Assembly: GCF_003034985.1 (NCBI RefSeq)
Contig: NZ_PZKG01000001.1
Location: forward strand, 62,001 to 126,000
Length of the DNA stretch: 64,000 nucleotides
Direction: 5' to 3'
Source of the DNA: Cereibacter changlensis JA139
GTDB lineage: Bacteria > Pseudomonadota > Alphaproteobacteria > Rhodobacterales > Rhodobacteraceae
Part shown: positions 31,401-39,038 of the stretch, one piece after another
Layout of the letters: every line of letters starts with the position of its first letter
Numbering within the stretch: position 1 is the first letter of the stretch
Position numbers and translations under genes: made by a program
The notes under the pieces: model-generated
What the model was told of the DNA's origin: nothing
Databases searched by the model: none
What the model saw: only the letters and a program-made list of their open reading frames with translations

Positions 31401-32262
31401 CGAGCTGGAGGAGACCGAGCTGCGCATCCCCTCGACCGGCTTCGGCGGGGCCTCGGGCCTCGACAACCTGCAGCATGTCAACGAGCCGGCCCCGGTGCGG
31501 GCGACCCGGGCGCGGGCGCGGCTGATCGACACCGGCGCGAGCCGGGGCGGCGGCGCGGCGCGGCGGCCCTTCGGGCTGAACCTGACCATCAGCTCGCCGG
31601 ACCGGATCTTCATCCGCGGCCGCGGGCTGGATGCCGAGCTGGGCGGCGAGCTGCTGATCAGCGGCACCACCGCCAATGTGGTGCCCTCCGGCGCCTTCAA
31701 CCTGATCCGCGGCCGGCTCGACATCCTCGGCAAGCGGCTGGTGCTGAGCGAGGCGCTGCTGCAGCTGCAGGGCGATTTCGTGCCCTATGTCCGGGTGGTG
31801 GCCTCGAACGAGAGCGACGGCATCATCTCGTCAGTGGTGATCCAGGGCCAGGTGGACGAGCCGGAGGTCAGCTTCTCCTCGGTGCCTGAACTGCCGCAGG
31901 AAGAGGTGCTGTCGCGGCTGCTCTTCGGCCGCGGGCTGGCCTCGATCTCGGCGCTGCAGGCGGCGCAGCTGGCCTCGGCGGTGGCGACGCTGGCCGGGCG
32001 CGGCGGGCAGGGCATCGTCGGCAACCTGCGCGAGGGCTTCGGGCTCGACGATCTGGACATCGTCACCGACGCCGAGGGCGACGCCTCGCTGCGGGCCGGG
32101 AAATACCTGTCGGAGAATGTCTACACCGAGATCGAGGTGGGCCAGCAGGGCCAGAGCCAGATCAACCTGAACCTCGACGTGACCCGCAACGTCACGGTGC
32201 GCGGCAGCGCCGGGGGTGACGGCGGCACCAGCCTCGGGGTGTTCATCGAGAAGGACTACTGA
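28423..32262 (+). CDS. tamB: Translocation and assembly module protein TamB (AsmA/DUF490 family)
   Basis: 1279 residues. An N-terminal signal/anchor (MRNLVFLLWLLIPLAPVA) is followed by a very long repetitive beta-rich, Gly/Ala/Leu-rich stretch with recurring units such as 'NDLAIGQSELDGLLRGAS', 'NGLAIGQPQADALLRGES' and 'NRLAIGSQQADALLAGQS' (about residues 530-750). The C-terminal DUF490 domain ends in 'GVFIEKDY'. TamB spans the periplasm as a beta-groove working with TamA, and is related to lipid-bridging AsmA-like proteins. Translation is coupled to tamA through the TGATG overlap. Convergent yihY ends 7 bp away. Confidence 0.95.
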   Translation: MRNLVFLLWLLIPLAPVAAPAQTEEADRGFLTGFLEDNLSSAGREVTITGFAGALSSRATIAEMTFADGEGIWLTLRDLSLDWSRSALLRGRLSVTELTAGEIIVARRPVTEGEDLPSPEATEFSLPELPVSIEIGRLAAERLELGAGVIGSPLTASLEAKVVLDGGEGGVTLTANRTDDGAEGSLALNASYSNETRQLVLDLDVTEDEGGIAATLLDLPGAPAVDLTIAGSGPIENYAADIRLATGGTDRLAGQVTLQGNATSGRSFTAELGGDVAPLFLPEYAEFFGPDVRLAVTGERAADGRLDLSQLAVQTRALTLDGQLVLASDGLPERIDLTGRIALEDGSPVLLPLGSGPETRLTSADLVVSYDSQQDAGWKADVRVVGLDRPDFAADRFTLDGSGRINRREGKAVVGGTLNYGAEGLSPANADLATALGPQLEGSATFFWSEGGDGLRLPRLTLEGEDYGLTAGLRLEGLDSGLTVYGRGDLRFAELARFSGLAGRPLAGSGTASLTGSYALLGGAIDAEGTVAGNDLAIGQSELDGLLRGASEVDFSVLRDTNGTTLRALEIRASTLLAQASGTVASGGSDLSATLAFRDLSVLGDSYAGSLEGQARFSGTPEAGQVSFEAKGNGLAIGQPQADALLRGESTLRLTGSLDEGALELRELAVNAANLRLTADGRLATEGSDVSAELAFPDLSVLGAGYRGALEATARFAGTPQNATITAEATGNRLAIGSQQADALLAGQSALSLAMRLEDGALKIDRARLNNPQLTVDATGSVAGAVRQLALEARLANLALVVPQFPGALTLNGTAEESGGSYRLNLQAQGPGGINLRTTGTLASNLSTANLAIAGSAQAALANAFIAPRTVTGPLNLDLRLNGPLALGSLSGTVSTSGGRIADPALAIALSDVAATANLSGGRAQISASAAGTEGGRLEVSGGIGLTPPLESDLTIRVQRMVLKDPELFTTTASGPITLSGPLSGGATIAGRIELEETELRIPSTGFGGASGLDNLQHVNEPAPVRATRARARLIDTGASRGGGAARRPFGLNLTISSPDRIFIRGRGLDAELGGELLISGTTANVVPSGAFNLIRGRLDILGKRLVLSEALLQLQGDFVPYVRVVASNESDGIISSVVIQGQVDEPEVSFSSVPELPQEEVLSRLLFGRGLASISALQAAQLASAVATLAGRGGQGIVGNLREGFGLDDLDIVTDAEGDASLRAGKYLSENVYTEIEVGQQGQSQINLNLDVTRNVTVRGSAGGDGGTSLGVFIEKDY

Positions 32263-32269
32263 TCGGGGG

Positions 32270-33106
32270 TCATTGCGGCGAGGCGCGCACCGCGTCCACC
32301 GCCGCGCCCAGCAGCACCGAGAAGGCGCTGAGATAGAGCCAGAGCATCAGCGCCACCACGGCGCCGATGGAGCCGTAGACCTCGTTGTAATTGGCGAAAT
32401 TGGCGAGGTAGTAGACCAGCCCGCGCGACACCAGCGCCCAGAGCACCACCGAGACGCCGAGCCCGAGGGTGATGACCGGGCGCGGGCTGCCCTTGGGCCG
32501 GTTCGGCCCCAGCCGGTAGACCAGCGCCACGCCGAAGACCACCAGCAGCATGCCGAGCCCGACATTGGCCAGCTCCAGCACCTTGGCGGTGGCCTGGCCC
32601 AAGGGCAGGAAGGTGATGATCAGCGGCGCCACCACGTTGAGCAGCATCGCCGCCAGCACCACGCCGACCAGCGTCAGGGTCAGCACGATGGCGCGCACCA
32701 TGTCCCAGAGCCCGGCGCGGCTGGGCAGGCGATGGGTGGAGTTGAGGCCGCGGATCATCGCCGCCACCCCGGCCCGCGCCGACCAGAGCGCGATGCCGGT
32801 CGACAGCGCGCTGGCCCAGCCGAGGTGCCGGGTATTGGCCGCGAGCAGCGATTCCACCTGGTTGGAGATCAGCTTGTAGGCCTCGACCGGGACGAAATCC
32901 TGCGCCAGCGCCAGCTGCTGGCGGATCACGCCGGGGTCGGAGGCCCAGCCCCAGATGGCGATAACCGCCGCCACGGCAGGGAAGATCGCGAGAAAGCAGA
33001 AGAAGGCGATCCCCGCGGCGGCCATGTTCAGATCGGCCGAATCGACTCGATCCAGGAGCTTGAGAAGAAACTTCCACCCGCTGCGCCACCGGCTTTCCTG
33101 CTGCAA
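32270..33106 (-). CDS. yihY: YihY/BrkB-family inner-membrane protein
   Basis: 278 residues with about six membrane segments, starting near 'AAAGIAFFCFLAIFPAVAAVIAI'. 'LNSTHRLPSRAGLWDMVRAIVLT' and 'YNEVYGSIGAVVALMLWLYLSA' are typical of the YihY (formerly RNase BN) family, whose transport role is unresolved. The start chosen is TTG (MQQESRWRSGW); no ATG exists between the upstream in-frame stop at 33131 and the first membrane segment. A terminator hairpin lies just 28-53 bp before it, leaving almost no room for a separate promoter. Confidence 0.87.
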   Translation of the reverse strand: MQQESRWRSGWKFLLKLLDRVDSADLNMAAAGIAFFCFLAIFPAVAAVIAIWGWASDPGVIRQQLALAQDFVPVEAYKLISNQVESLLAANTRHLGWASALSTGIALWSARAGVAAMIRGLNSTHRLPSRAGLWDMVRAIVLTLTLVGVVLAAMLLNVVAPLIITFLPLGQATAKVLELANVGLGMLLVVFGVALVYRLGPNRPKGSPRPVITLGLGVSVVLWALVSRGLVYYLANFANYNEVYGSIGAVVALMLWLYLSAFSVLLGAAVDAVRASPQ

Positions 33107-33133
33107 AGTCTGAACTCTCTTCGTTCTGAATCA

Positions 33134-33159
33134 AAAGGCCCGCGGTGAGGCGGGCCTTT
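33134..33159 (-). terminator. Rho-independent terminator after the YjbE-like gene
   Basis: A 10-bp stem, AAAGGCCCGC / GCGGGCCTTT, with a 6-nt loop is followed on the minus strand by TTTTGATT. It lies 36 bp after the small exported-protein gene and directly before yihY. Confidence 0.8.
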
Positions 33160-33194
33160 CTTGCAGAAGGAACGCCTGTTGCGACCCTATACGA

Positions 33195-33446
33195 TCATTT
33201 CGGGGTCGTCGTGGTCGAAGAGGTATCGCTGTCATCATTCGCCGCGGCGACGACGGCGACCAGAGCCACGGCCCCGAGGACCGAGAGCGTCAGCCCGGCG
33301 CCGAGGCCACCGGCGATCCCCCCCGGGGCGGCGACGCTGGCGGCCGGCGGCGGGGCATCGACGACGACCACGTTCTGCACGGTCTGGGCGGCTGCGGCCG
33401 AGGCCGTGAGGGCGGTTGCGGCGAGGAAAGCAGTAAGTCTTTTCAT
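33195..33446 (-). CDS. Small exported threonine-rich-tail protein, YjbE/GfcA-like
   Basis: 83 residues: a signal peptide (MKRLTAFLAATALTASAAAAQ), an Ala/Pro/Gly stretch, one hydrophobic segment ('LTLSVLGAVALVAVVAAA') and a hydrophilic tail ending DTSSTTTTPK. E. coli YjbE/GfcA is also a short exported protein with a threonine-rich end, and it is encoded with YjbF and YjbH, as here. The identification rests on layout and context rather than strong sequence identity. A TGGAG ribosome site precedes the ATG. It sits 78 bp after the yjbF-like gene, with a possible own promoter, and ends at a terminator. Confidence 0.65.
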   Translation of the reverse strand: MKRLTAFLAATALTASAAAAQTVQNVVVVDAPPPAASVAAPGGIAGGLGAGLTLSVLGAVALVAVVAAANDDSDTSSTTTTPK

Positions 33447-33500
33447 ACCATTTCTCCAGGTTACTGATCACTGGCTCTGGATACCACAGGGCCGCTTTCC

Positions 33501-33528
33501 AGGATAGTCTGCCGCACCGGCCAATCAA
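33501..33528 (-). promoter_or_regulatory. Possible promoter of the YjbE-like gene
   Basis: TTGATT (33528-33523) and TATCCT (33506-33501) are 16 nt apart on the minus strand, each a 4/6 match. The -35 box overlaps the end of the yjbF-like gene. Weak prediction. Confidence 0.3.
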
Positions 33529-34181
33529 TCGACAATGCGTTGCAGCAGGATTCTGCCAAGCTTTTGATCGAAAATCTGCCGGGATTGCCGGATGGTCCCG
33601 CCGTTTTCCAGCCAGAATTCGTTGGTGAACCGCCCGCCGGGGCCTTCGCAGCGCTCTTCCACCAGCGTGGTGCGGTAGGTCCTGCCGATGACCTCGATCA
33701 TTCTCTCGCCGCGCGTTGCCAATGCGCAACGGTAGGGCAGCCGCACCGTCCGGTCCAGCCCGTCGAGCTGGTAGTGCACCCGGTCATGCTGGCCGCTTCC
33801 GCGGGCGATCTGCGCCGCGGTCGGGGCCTCGGAAGACATCAGGTCGGGGCCGAGACCGCGGGTCGCCAGCAGCACGCCGTCGTGCAGCGCCAGGGCCTTG
33901 TGGTCGGCGGAGGACCAGGTGGTGACGCCGCCATTGCTGCCGAAGGGCGCCAGCAGCGCCGAGGCGCCGGTCGCTTCGACCGTGGCGAGGGCCAAGGGCG
34001 TGGTGATCCCGGCCAGCGCGGCGCGGGTGAGACCCATCTCTTCCGGGCGCAGCGGTCGGTTCTGGTCGCGGTCGGTCACCGCGCCCAGCGCGGCGCGCAG
34101 CAGCCGCACCCGGTCGGAGGATTGCTCGTCCGAGCCGCAGCCGGCCAGCAGAAGCAACGGGATCAGGAACAGAAGCCTCAT
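33525..34181 (-). CDS. yjbF: YjbF/GfcB-like outer-membrane lipoprotein
   Basis: 218 residues from the ATG at 34181 (MRLLFLIPLLLLAGCGSD). The lipobox LLAGC marks a lipoprotein. The mature part ('LRAALGAVTDRDQ', 'FGSNGGVTTWSSADHKALAL', 'GVLLATRGLGPDLMSS') fits the YjbF/GfcB family of polysaccharide-export-associated lipoproteins. The start overlaps the yjbH-like stop by 4 bp. In E. coli the order is yjbE-F-G-H; here H precedes F precedes E, and no yjbG is found nearby. Confidence 0.85.
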   Translation of the reverse strand: MRLLFLIPLLLLAGCGSDEQSSDRVRLLRAALGAVTDRDQNRPLRPEEMGLTRAALAGITTPLALATVEATGASALLAPFGSNGGVTTWSSADHKALALHDGVLLATRGLGPDLMSSEAPTAAQIARGSGQHDRVHYQLDGLDRTVRLPYRCALATRGERMIEVIGRTYRTTLVEERCEGPGGRFTNEFWLENGGTIRQSRQIFDQKLGRILLQRIVD

Positions 34182-36334
34182 TTCCAGAACCTCCCCCATT
34201 GCCGGTCCAGCCCGCGGCCCTGATGATCCTGCAACATCTCGTAGAGCCGCCCCTCCACCGCCAGCCGCGCGCCGCCGTCGCGGGTCAGTGGCCGCAGCGT
34301 GTAGGCCGAGGTCTGCCGCGTCGGCTGGCCGAGGATCACCGTCAGCGGGATCTCCAGCCGGATGCCCTTGTCGAAGGAGCCTTCGCCGAAGTCCTCGGCC
34401 GAGACATCCGTCTTGGTGGCGAAGGCGCCGATCTTCCAGCCATTGGCGAATTGCCGGCTGAGCGACAGCGTGGCGCCGACATCGCCGGCCAGATAGCGGC
34501 CGACGTCGAGCTGGGCGGTGAACTCGTCGCCGAAGTCGTAATATGCCGAGACATGGCCGGTGACGACATCATAGGCCGCATCGCCGCGGAGGAAGCCGAA
34601 GCGCTGGTCGAAACCGCGCTTGCGGGCGTAGTTCACCTCGGCGCCCAGCGCGAGCCGGCTGTTCACCGGACGCCACAGCAGCTCGGCCGAGGCGCCGCCA
34701 TACATCCGCTCCAGATAGCCCAGCGTCACCCGGGAATAGAGCGCGTCGGCGGGGCGGGCGTACCAGGTGGCGGTCAGCCGCTCCAGCGCGGTCTCGCCCT
34801 CGGCGCTGTAGCGCCCGGTGTCGCTGCGGACATGCGGCAGCACCGAGTTCGATGAGCTCTGCGCCTCGTCGATGTTGCCGGCCAGCTTCTGCGTGACCGA
34901 GCCGGACAGCAGCAGCCCCGGCGCGACCCGGTATTGGCCGCGCAGGCGCAGCCCGAGATCGGCGCGCAGCGGTTCCTCGGGGTCGAACAGGCTGGTGCGC
35001 AGGTAGGGGGAGAGTGACCAGCTGAAGCCGGGATAGAGCGCGGGGTCGGGCTGCAGCGGGGCCAGCGGCGGGCCGACCTCGGTGATCGCCACCTGCGGGC
35101 GCAGGGCAGTCGCCGCGTCGGGCGCGAATTCCAGCCGCTCCAGATCGGCGCGGCGCAGCACCACGCGGGCGGTCGGGACGCCGTTCACCACCGGCACGAT
35201 CTCGAAGCGCTCGACCGAGGCGGGCAGCGCCCAGGCCATGGCGCGGGCGGTGCGGCCGATGGCCTGGGCCTCGGCGTCGTGGCGGGTGTTGCGGATGCGC
35301 AGCTCGGCGGCCTCGCTGGTGAGGGCCAGCGCCTCGATATGGATGCCGCTGTCGGTCAGCACCTTCTGCATGTTGCCGCGCAGCAGCCGGTTGGCGTCGG
35401 GCTGGCCGACCCAATCCGGCGACCATGCCCCCGGGTTCGCCGCGCGTGGCGGGCGCGGCCGGATCGGCACCGGGGCGTCATCGACGAGGCCCACCGAGGC
35501 GCGGTCGCGCGGGTCGATCAGGAAATGCACGGCGAGGCCGAACTCGCTGCCGTGCAGGGAATAGACCCCCAGCTGCACCCCGGGGTTGGGCCGGTACTCG
35601 ACGCCGAAGTTGAAGGGGCTGCGGTGCTCGAACACCCGGCGGGCGCCGGATTCCACCTCGTAGGCGTCGGAGGAATATTCCGCCTTCAGCGCCCAGCGCT
35701 GCGACGGTTGCCATTCGATGCCGGCGAAGGGGGCGTAGCGGCCGCGGAACCACTGGTCGGCGTTGATCTCGCCGCCGGTGCTGTCGGGGATGAAGGCCGG
35801 GCGGTCGCCGAAGCGGCCGATGTCGCCCTCGCTGCCCAGCCGGCCCCAGCCGAGGCCGGCGGTCAGCGCGAGTTCACGCGTCAGGTGCTTGGTGGCGACG
35901 ATGTATTCGCCGGAGAGCACGCCGGTGCCGATGAAATCCTGCAGGCCGACGGCGAGCGCCGGACGATAGCGGCCCTCGCTGAGGATCTGGTAGCGCAGGT
36001 CGAAGCTGCGGTCGTAATAGGTGTCGAAGGCGTTCACACCGGTTCGCTCCGCCTCGGGCAGCGTGGCGTTCCAATCGCGGATGCCGGCGTAGCGGAAGCT
36101 GGCCGAGAGCCGCGGCGTGATCTGGAAGCCGAGCGTGGTGCGGCCGATGCCGCCGAAGAAGCTGGTCGAGGCGGTCAGCACCCCGTCGCGCTGCGCCTCG
36201 GCCGAGGGCATGTCGATCAGCCCGGAGGCGCCGTAGAAGTTCAGCGTCGGCCGGGTCTGCGCCGCGCCGGGAACCGCGGCGAGCAGGGCGACGCCGGCCA
36301 GCAGGCCGGGCCAAGGCGAATGGGGATTGGTCAT
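34178..36334 (-). CDS. yjbH: YjbH/GfcD-like outer-membrane beta-barrel protein
   Basis: 718 residues from the ATG at 36334 (GAGGTG 4 nt upstream); the extra upstream frame is Arg-rich and unsupported. The signal peptide ends near AAVPGAAQ. The YjbH signature follows at once ('LNFYGASGLIDMPSAEAQ'), then a repetitive aromatic beta-strand pattern over the whole length ('GVEYRPNPGVQLGVYSLHGSEFGLA'-like strands) indicating an outer-membrane barrel. YjbH-type proteins are linked to exopolysaccharide or group 4 capsule secretion. It follows the CapD-type dehydratase gene by 37 bp and overlaps yjbF. Confidence 0.9.
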   Translation of the reverse strand: MTNPHSPWPGLLAGVALLAAVPGAAQTRPTLNFYGASGLIDMPSAEAQRDGVLTASTSFFGGIGRTTLGFQITPRLSASFRYAGIRDWNATLPEAERTGVNAFDTYYDRSFDLRYQILSEGRYRPALAVGLQDFIGTGVLSGEYIVATKHLTRELALTAGLGWGRLGSEGDIGRFGDRPAFIPDSTGGEINADQWFRGRYAPFAGIEWQPSQRWALKAEYSSDAYEVESGARRVFEHRSPFNFGVEYRPNPGVQLGVYSLHGSEFGLAVHFLIDPRDRASVGLVDDAPVPIRPRPPRAANPGAWSPDWVGQPDANRLLRGNMQKVLTDSGIHIEALALTSEAAELRIRNTRHDAEAQAIGRTARAMAWALPASVERFEIVPVVNGVPTARVVLRRADLERLEFAPDAATALRPQVAITEVGPPLAPLQPDPALYPGFSWSLSPYLRTSLFDPEEPLRADLGLRLRGQYRVAPGLLLSGSVTQKLAGNIDEAQSSSNSVLPHVRSDTGRYSAEGETALERLTATWYARPADALYSRVTLGYLERMYGGASAELLWRPVNSRLALGAEVNYARKRGFDQRFGFLRGDAAYDVVTGHVSAYYDFGDEFTAQLDVGRYLAGDVGATLSLSRQFANGWKIGAFATKTDVSAEDFGEGSFDKGIRLEIPLTVILGQPTRQTSAYTLRPLTRDGGARLAVEGRLYEMLQDHQGRGLDRQWGRFWK

Positions 36335-36371
36335 CGTCACCTCGTTGCACTCGTACACACCTTCCCGGGCC

Positions 36372-38267
36372 TCAGCCCTTCGCCGCCGTCCTTTCCGGCG
36401 CGCGGTAGCCGTCGACCCAGGCATGGATCACCTGCCGCGCCGCCTCGGCATTGCCCACCGCCACCGCCGCGCGCAGCGCCCGCAGCGCGCTGGCCATCTC
36501 CAGTTCCGACAGGCTGTCCTCGCGGGCGCGCAGGATCTTGGCATGCGGCGTGGTCAACAGCCCCTCGCCGATCAGCAGCTCCTCGTGCAGCTTCTCGCCG
36601 GGGCGCAGGCCGGTGACCACGATCTCGATGTCGCCCGCCGGGTTGCCGGGTGAGCGCACCGAATAGCCCGCCGCCTCGATCATCTGCCGGGCCAGATCGC
36701 GGATCCGCACCGGCTGGCCCATGTCGAGCACGAAGACATCGCCGCCGGCGGTGTCGCCGCCATGGGCGAAGGAGCCGGCCAGCAGCACCAGCCGCGCCGC
36801 CTCGGAGATCGTCATGAAATAGCGGGTGACATCCTCGTGGGTCAGGGTCACCGGGCCGCCGCGGGCGATCTGCTCCTTGAACAGCGGGATCACCGAGCCG
36901 GAGGAGCCGAGCACATTGCCGAAGCGCACCATCGAGAACACCGTGCCAGCGGAGCGCCGCGCCATGTCCTGCACCACCAGCTCGGCCAGCCGCTTCGAGG
37001 CGCCCATGATGTTGGTCGGCCGCACCGCCTTGTCGGTGGAGATCAGGATGAAACGCGCCACCCCCGCCTCATGCGCCGCATCAGCGAGGGTGCGGGTGCC
37101 CAGCACGTTGTTGGCCAGACCGGCGATCGGGTTGGCCTCGACCAGCGGCACATGCTTGTAGGCGGCGGCGTGGAACACGACCTCGATCCGGTGGTCGGCC
37201 ATCACCATCCGCACCAACCGCGACTCCATTACCGAGCCCAGAACCGCGACGATCTCCACCCCGGTGCCCTCGGCCCGTTCGGACAGCTCGCGGTCGATGG
37301 TGTAGAGCGCGATCTCGCTGACGTCGAACAGCACGATCCGCGCCGGGCGGATCAGCAGCAGCTGGCGGCAGAGTTCCGACCCGACCGAGCCGCCGGCGCC
37401 GGTGACGAGAATGCTGCGCCCGACATAGGCCTCCGCCCCCTGCGGCAGCGCCTCCTCGACCCGACGGCCGAGGAAGCGGCCGCAGACGAAGGGGGTCAGG
37501 TTGTCGACCAGTTGCTCGGCCCCGACCAGCTGGGCGAAGGAGGGCACGGTATGCACGTCGAGCCCGGTGAGCTGCAGCCGCTGGGCGATCTGCGCCAGCT
37601 TCGGCGGCGAGACCGAGGGCATCGCCAGCAGCACCCGGTTGATGTCGCGCTCGCGCATGATCCGCTCGATCTCGCGCGGCGGATGCACCTTCAAACCGGA
37701 GACCGTCATGCCCTGCAGCGCGGCGTTGTCGTCGACGAAGGCGACCGGGCGGATGGCGCCGCGCGACGACAGCGCCGCCGCCAGCTGGCTGCCGGTGTTG
37801 CCGGCGCCGTAGATCAGCACGCGGTAGCGCTTCTGGTTCAGTTGCAGCGTCCAGAGCAGGAGATGCAGCATCGCCATGCGGGCGCCGACCGAAGTGAGGA
37901 AGACCATCAGGCCGAAGAGGATGATCGCCGCCAGCGGCAGGGGCGCGCCGCCGAGCCAGGCGGTCAGCGCGACGGCGAGGGCCAGCAGCGCTGCGCAGGC
38001 GCCGGTCTTGAGGATGGCGAGCGATTCATAGGCGTTCAGCTTGATCCGCGGCAGGCCGAGCAGGCTGGCGATCAGCGCGGCCCAGAGCGCCGCCGCCGGG
38101 AACAGCATCAGGTGCTGGTCGGGCGCGATGGGAAGGAGCAGGCCGGTGGCCAGAAGCACGACGGGGGCCAGCAGCGAATCGATCAGCAGCAGCACGAGTC
38201 GCTTCTGCGGCCTTGAAAGACGGTCGGCGCATTCGAAGAGAATTCTCTTCAGAGCCAGCATGCGCAT
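36372..38267 (-). CDS. Membrane-bound nucleoside-diphosphate-sugar 4,6-dehydratase (CapD/WbpM/PglF family)
   Basis: 631 residues. Four N-terminal membrane segments (about residues 20-135) are followed by a CoA-binding-like Rossmann region ('RVLIYGAGNTGSQLA') and a short-chain-dehydrogenase domain with 'ILVTGAGGSVGSEL' (about residue 285) and the catalytic segment 'LISTDKAVRPTNIMGASKR'. Family members dehydrate UDP-GlcNAc to a 4-keto-6-deoxy sugar, an early step for amino-deoxysugars in surface glycans. ATG 38267 is used, but ATG 38261 has better spacing (6 nt) from the GGGGG ribosome site. An EcfG-type promoter lies upstream, and the yjbH-F-E genes follow. Confidence 0.9.
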   Translation of the reverse strand: MRMLALKRILFECADRLSRPQKRLVLLLIDSLLAPVVLLATGLLLPIAPDQHLMLFPAAALWAALIASLLGLPRIKLNAYESLAILKTGACAALLALAVALTAWLGGAPLPLAAIILFGLMVFLTSVGARMAMLHLLLWTLQLNQKRYRVLIYGAGNTGSQLAAALSSRGAIRPVAFVDDNAALQGMTVSGLKVHPPREIERIMRERDINRVLLAMPSVSPPKLAQIAQRLQLTGLDVHTVPSFAQLVGAEQLVDNLTPFVCGRFLGRRVEEALPQGAEAYVGRSILVTGAGGSVGSELCRQLLLIRPARIVLFDVSEIALYTIDRELSERAEGTGVEIVAVLGSVMESRLVRMVMADHRIEVVFHAAAYKHVPLVEANPIAGLANNVLGTRTLADAAHEAGVARFILISTDKAVRPTNIMGASKRLAELVVQDMARRSAGTVFSMVRFGNVLGSSGSVIPLFKEQIARGGPVTLTHEDVTRYFMTISEAARLVLLAGSFAHGGDTAGGDVFVLDMGQPVRIRDLARQMIEAAGYSVRSPGNPAGDIEIVVTGLRPGEKLHEELLIGEGLLTTPHAKILRAREDSLSELEMASALRALRAAVAVGNAEAARQVIHAWVDGYRAPERTAAKG

Positions 38268-38388
38268 CCCCCGGAACGGGAAACGCGGTAATAGTTTTCA
38301 TAATGGGAATTAAGCCCTTGGCACATGGTAAAACCCGTCACTCGTCAACAGCGGCAGCCTATGCCAGCTAAAAAAACGAAACAAGTAT

Positions 38389-38413
38389 AACGCGAATTCA
38401 ATCGCCCGGTTCC
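38389..38413 (-). promoter_or_regulatory. EcfG-type promoter upstream of the CapD/yjbHFE block
   Basis: On the minus strand GGAAC (38413-38409), a 16-nt spacer and CGTT (38392-38389) match the EcfG consensus exactly. It lies in the 159-bp gap before the dehydratase gene, giving a leader of about 110 nt. The only other exact match found in an intergenic region of this window precedes csbD. Confidence 0.6.
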
Positions 38414-38426
38414 GCCTGTCGCCGGC

Positions 38427-39038
38427 TCAACGGTTAAAAAAGACCTTACGGCCTGTGGCAAAGATCAGGGCCAGGTCGAAGCAAAGACTGCGCCTCGCCT
38501 GATAAATCAGATCCAGCCGTGCCTTGCGTGGAATGCAGCGCCGGGAATAGACCGCGTCGGTCTGTTCCGGGGAATGGCAATCGCGCAGCAGCGCCTCCTC
38601 GCGGCGGTGGAAGCTGAGGCTGGCGAGGCCGGTCAGCCCGGGGCGGCTGCGCAGGACTTGCGCATAAAGCGAAGGATGGCGCTCGACATAGAGTCGCAGG
38701 GGCGGGCGCGGGCCGACGAAGCTCATGTCGCCGCGCAGCACGTTGTAGAGCTGCGGGATCTCGTCCAGCCGGGTCCGGCGCAGGAAGCGGCCGATCCGGG
38801 TGATCCGACCGGCCTTGTCGCCGCCGGAAACGCCGCTGTCCGAGGCCGCCGGGCGCATGGAGCGCAGCTTCCACAGGGCGAAGGGCTGGTCCGGCGTCTT
38901 CATCCGCTCTGCGACGTGGAACAGCGGGCGGCCTTGGGTGACCAGCAGCACCAGCAGCAGCAGCGCGAAGGGGACCGCCAGCAGCGCGACAAGCAGCAGG
39001 GCCAGCAGGATGTCGGTCAGCCGTTTGGACAGCGTCAT
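38427..39038 (-). CDS. Undecaprenyl-phosphate sugar-1-phosphate transferase (bacterial sugar transferase family)
   Basis: 203 residues. One N-terminal membrane helix ('DILLALLLVALLAVPFALLLL') leads to the transferase core: 'QGRPLFHVAERMK', 'FALWKLRSMRPAA', 'RRTRLDEIPQLYNVLRGDMSFVGPRPP' and 'SRPGLTGLASLSF'. These are the hallmarks of the WbaP/PglC-type monotopic phosphoglycosyl transferases, which start glycan assembly on undecaprenyl phosphate. The length suits a small PglC-like enzyme. It overlaps the epimerase gene by 4 bp. Confidence 0.93.
   Translation of the reverse strand: MTLSKRLTDILLALLLVALLAVPFALLLLVLLVTQGRPLFHVAERMKTPDQPFALWKLRSMRPAASDSGVSGGDKAGRITRIGRFLRRTRLDEIPQLYNVLRGDMSFVGPRPPLRLYVERHPSLYAQVLRSRPGLTGLASLSFHRREEALLRDCHSPEQTDAVYSRRCIPRKARLDLIYQARRSLCFDLALIFATGRKVFFNR

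Noticed and set aside
28396-31476. A 1026-codon open frame antisense to tamB
   Set aside because: Gln/Arg/Ala-rich low-complexity shadow; tamB is clearly real on the other strand.
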